DNA of 41,472 bases from Nanobdellati archaeon (GTDB taxonomy: Archaea > Nanobdellota > Nanobdellia > Woesearchaeales > GCA-2686295), in the NCBI GenBank assembly GCA_014384375.1, contig JACNFY010000022.1:1-41472 (forward strand), written 5' to 3'. A program made the position numbers and the translations under genes. Below, piece by piece: positions 39,481-41,472 of the stretch. The notes under the pieces are model-generated. The model was not told where the DNA came from, did no database searches, and saw only the letters and a program-made list of their open reading frames with translations. Positions within the stretch are counted from its first letter, which is position 1, and each line of letters opens with the position of its first letter.

Positions 39481-40038
39481 ATGATAATAACTATTACTGG
39501 CTGGCCTGGGTCTGGTAACAGTTCATTGGCTAGATTGCTGGCTAAGAAGCTCGGGTATAAGCATTATTCTGGTGGTGATATGAGGCGTAAGCTCGCTAAT
39601 AAACGAGGGATAAGCCTTCCAGAACTCAACAAAATAGGAGAGAAAGAATCTTGGACAGATGTAGAGGTTGATAACTTCCTTAAAGAACTTGGTAAGAAAG
39701 AGGATAACGTCGTCTTAGACGCTAAGATTGGCAACTATTTAATACCTAACTCCTTCAAGATATTCCTAATAGCAGATTTAGATGTTAGAGCCAAAAGAGT
39801 CTTCTTGGCCAAGAGGCATGAAGAGATGTTTAACACCATTGAAAAAGTCAAAAAAGCTCTAGATGAAAGGGTAATATCAGACAAGAAACGCTACAAGAAA
39901 TACTATGGAATTGAAACATACACAGGTAAAGGCTTTGACTTAGTGATTGACACAACAAATCTAAACCTTGATACTCTCCTCGAAACCGTACTGAAAAAAG
40001 TGTCAGAGCATAAAAACAAAAACATCAGAAAAGCTTAA
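39481..40038 (+). CDS. cmk: archaeal cytidylate kinase-like protein with altered P-loop
   Basis: 185 aa, the usual length of the archaeal Cmk family that phosphorylates CMP/dCMP. TGWPGSGNSSLARLLAKKLG is the P-loop, but the invariant Lys of GSGKS/T is Asn (codon AAC at 39517-39519). Other family marks are intact: HYSGGDMRRKLANKRGISLPE, DNVVLDAKIGNYL, FLIADLDVRAKRVF and YGIETYTGKGFDLVIDT. A Lys-to-Asn change should cripple ATP binding unless compensated. A single-base sequencing error (AAG to AAC) is the simplest alternative. The promoter overlaps the end of the preceding gene. Confidence 0.82.
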   Translation: MIITITGWPGSGNSSLARLLAKKLGYKHYSGGDMRRKLANKRGISLPELNKIGEKESWTDVEVDNFLKELGKKEDNVVLDAKIGNYLIPNSFKIFLIADLDVRAKRVFLAKRHEEMFNTIEKVKKALDERVISDKKRYKKYYGIETYTGKGFDLVIDTTNLNLDTLLETVLKKVSEHKNKNIRKA

Positions 40039-40097
40039 CTTTTCTAGGCTTACTTTAGAAAACTTTAAATAAAAACTAGAATAATAAACATTAAAAG

Positions 40098-40496
40098 ATG
40101 AAAAAACAACATCATCTAGAAAATCCTAACCAAGTCGTTATAATGGTTATAGTCGCTGTAGTGGCTATGTTAGCTATATTTTCTGCAAACCAAGCAAACA
40201 TAGGGGGAGAGGCTGTAACAGAGCCTGGAATCGAGTGTGAGGAAGAGTTCTACTGCATAAACTGGACTTGGGTTAATGAAACAGAGCCTGTATGCCTGAA
40301 TAGTGAATTCGTCGAATACAAGAAGTGTGATAAGTACAGCTGGCCTGAAGACGCAGATGGAAAACCAACTATGACCTGTGATTCATGGGGTATTTATTAC
40401 GAAAACGAGTGCACAGACTGGTCTGCTGAAGTATCTTGGCACAGGGAATGCACAAAGCAAATTCCGAAAAAGAAGTGCTACGCAGTCATTGAATAA
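40098..40496 (+). CDS. membrane-anchored Cys-rich extracellular protein
   Basis: 132 aa. One N-terminal membrane anchor (VVIMVIVAVVAMLAIFSAN, about 13-31) is followed by an extracytoplasmic domain with eight cysteines and many Trp/Glu residues (IECEEEFYCINWTWVN, YKKCDKYSWPEDADG, ECTDWSAEVSWHRECTK). The cysteines are probably disulfide-bonded. No family is recognised. TTTAAATA about 30 bases upstream gives a short leader. Confidence 0.65.
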   Translation: MKKQHHLENPNQVVIMVIVAVVAMLAIFSANQANIGGEAVTEPGIECEEEFYCINWTWVNETEPVCLNSEFVEYKKCDKYSWPEDADGKPTMTCDSWGIYYENECTDWSAEVSWHRECTKQIPKKKCYAVIE

Positions 40497-40557
40497 GTAT
40501 TCTCTACCCTGAAATCATAAAGAAAGTTTAAAAACTTCTAATTTCTAGAATAGAGTT

Positions 40558-41412
40558 ATGGTTCTGGAACACTTATTCCCTGAGAACTGGCTTGAGAAGA
40601 AGAGTCAATACGCTTTCTTATTAGGAGCAGGATACTCAATAATAGCGATAATAATAGCCAGAATCCTCTTTCCCTCAGACCCTGCACTTGTAGCAGTTGC
40701 ATTCACAGCATTGTTGATACTCCCAGAGCTCTACAAGTTATTCTCAATTGAGGAACGTATAGAAGAGAAGGAGAAGAGATTCAGCCTCAAGAAACTCTTC
40801 AAAGACAACAAGGACTTTGTGAAGATTTATTTGTTCATAAGCCTAGGAATATTTCTAGTATACGCGATAGGTGCTTTAATATTACCATCTTTCCAAGTGA
40901 ACCAGTTATTCAGAGAACAACTAGAAATGAGAGGTGCTGGCGGTGGAGCGGTTTTTGAAATGCCTCTGTTCTGGGAAATCCTGATAAACAACTGGTGGGT
41001 GTTGCTAGCGATATTCCTCATATCATTGTTGACAGGCGACGGAGCAATCTTTCTCATAACCTGGAATGCAAGCATGTGGGGAACAATATTTGGAGTCACA
41101 GCCAGGAACGCAGCTCTATACTCCCAAGGAAACCCATTCTTTTACCTTGTGATAGTTTTATTGATAGTCTTTCCACACGCTTTCCTCGAGATACTGTCAT
41201 ACATCCTAGCAGCTATCAGCGGAGGAGTCATATCAAAGGATGTGTTACTTGAGAAGTTTGAAAGCGCAAGGTTCAACAAAGTGTTCAAGTACAACCTATG
41301 GCTATTCATAATAGCAATAATAATACTAATAATAGGAGGAATAGTGGAAACATACGTGCTTGGAAACGTCGACCTCTACAAAGCGATAATCATGCAGAGT
41401 TATATGGTTTGA
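40558..41412 (+). CDS. SpoIIM-like (stage II sporulation protein M family) membrane protein
   Basis: 284 aa with about seven hydrophobic helices. Family blocks are ILINNWWVLLAIFLISLLTGDGAIFL, TWNASMWGTIFGV and VFPHAFLEILSYILAAISGGV. The SpoIIM/DUF95 family is common in archaea, where its role is unknown (in Bacillus it works in forespore engulfment). An acidic/basic cytoplasmic segment (EERIEEKEKRFSLKKLFKDN) lies between helices 2 and 3. TTTAAAAA about 30 bases upstream of the ATG suggests a leaderless mRNA. Confidence 0.85.
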   Translation: MVLEHLFPENWLEKKSQYAFLLGAGYSIIAIIIARILFPSDPALVAVAFTALLILPELYKLFSIEERIEEKEKRFSLKKLFKDNKDFVKIYLFISLGIFLVYAIGALILPSFQVNQLFREQLEMRGAGGGAVFEMPLFWEILINNWWVLLAIFLISLLTGDGAIFLITWNASMWGTIFGVTARNAALYSQGNPFFYLVIVLLIVFPHAFLEILSYILAAISGGVISKDVLLEKFESARFNKVFKYNLWLFIIAIIILIIGGIVETYVLGNVDLYKAIIMQSYMV

Positions 41413-41437
41413 AAACCGGCTCTGTCCAGAATAGTGA

Positions 41438-41468
41438 TTTGAAATTCAATGGTTAATTGAATTTCAAA
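41438..41468. repeat. 13-bp perfect inverted repeat (stem-loop)
   Basis: TTTGAAATTCAAT-GGTTA-ATTGAATTTCAAA lies 25 bases after the SpoIIM-like stop, at the window edge. It could be a transcript-end hairpin or the tip of a larger repeat that continues outside. Confidence 0.7.
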
Positions 41469-41472
41469 GCAT

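Overview
The window is archaeal. It encodes archaeal/eukaryal-type ribosomal proteins (eL10/L10e, S6e), a thermosome subunit, a TrmB-family regulator, an AbrB-PhoU regulator, DUF4013 and SpoIIM-like membrane proteins, intron-bearing tRNA genes and TATA-box promoters that often sit about 26-30 bases ahead of an ATG (leaderless transcripts). It is AT-rich and gene-dense, with many ATGA overlaps. Several enzymes look bacterial: type-2 TyrRS with S4 domain, a very short AlaRS, IspH, a YhhQ transporter, and a beta-barrel-like secreted protein. With the truncated or split proteins, this mix fits a DPANN archaeon of the Woesearchaeota/Pacearchaeota kind. That placement is inferred from gene content, not from a phylogeny.

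Layout. (1) 1-3300: ribosomal protein L10e and a tRNA-Gln share a palindromic divergent promoter. The tRNA gene is broken by three introns. After it come a 5'-truncated TrmB fragment, a two-gene operon of tiny membrane proteins, a ferredoxin, a DUF4346-like protein and S6e with a charged tail and a structured leader. (2) 3401-11886: one tightly coupled operon with a 46-aa ribbon-helix-helix protein, three Hanks-type kinases carrying a novel-looking N-terminal repeat, a TPR protein fused to an aminoglycoside-phosphotransferase-like kinase, and a fourth repeat-kinase. Two of the kinases share a 326-bp identical tract. (3) 11877-18630: an AbrB-PhoU regulator, an Lrp-like regulator, then five overlapping genes that look like a small-molecule pathway: an aaRS-like Rossmann protein, a GCS2-type ligase, an enolase-superfamily epimerase, a class I glutamine amidotransferase and an EamA exporter. 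(4) 18610-21200, minus strand: tRNA-Tyr (53-nt intron), bacterial-type tyrS and an HisC-like aminotransferase. Upstream is a leaderless 23-codon ORF ending Tyr-Tyr-Tyr-Gln.

(5) 21300-30470: small membrane proteins, a queuosine-precursor transporter, the short AlaRS, an orphan protein, a three-gene operon (nucleotidyltransferase-CYTH fusion, B12-type radical SAM, HemW-like radical SAM), a PrmC/Mtq2-like methyltransferase and a RIO/Bud32-like kinase. (6) 30470-41472: cell-surface lipoproteins, DUF4013, a helicase that stops after its first RecA domain, IspH, a tRNA-Ile with a T-loop intron plus a separate tRNA-like fragment, the beta-barrel-like protein divergent from TrmB, thermosome, a nucleotidyltransferase, a cytidylate kinase with an altered P-loop, a Cys-rich membrane-anchored protein and a SpoIIM-like protein.

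The strongest candidates for something undescribed are the repeat-kinase operon (region 2) and the ligase/epimerase/exporter cluster (region 3). The interrupted tRNA genes are the clearest RNA-level novelty. No CRISPR array, transposase or rRNA was seen. No stretch over 300 bases lacks an annotated feature; the longest inter-CDS gap, 34926-35249, holds tRNA-Ile and the tRNA fragment.
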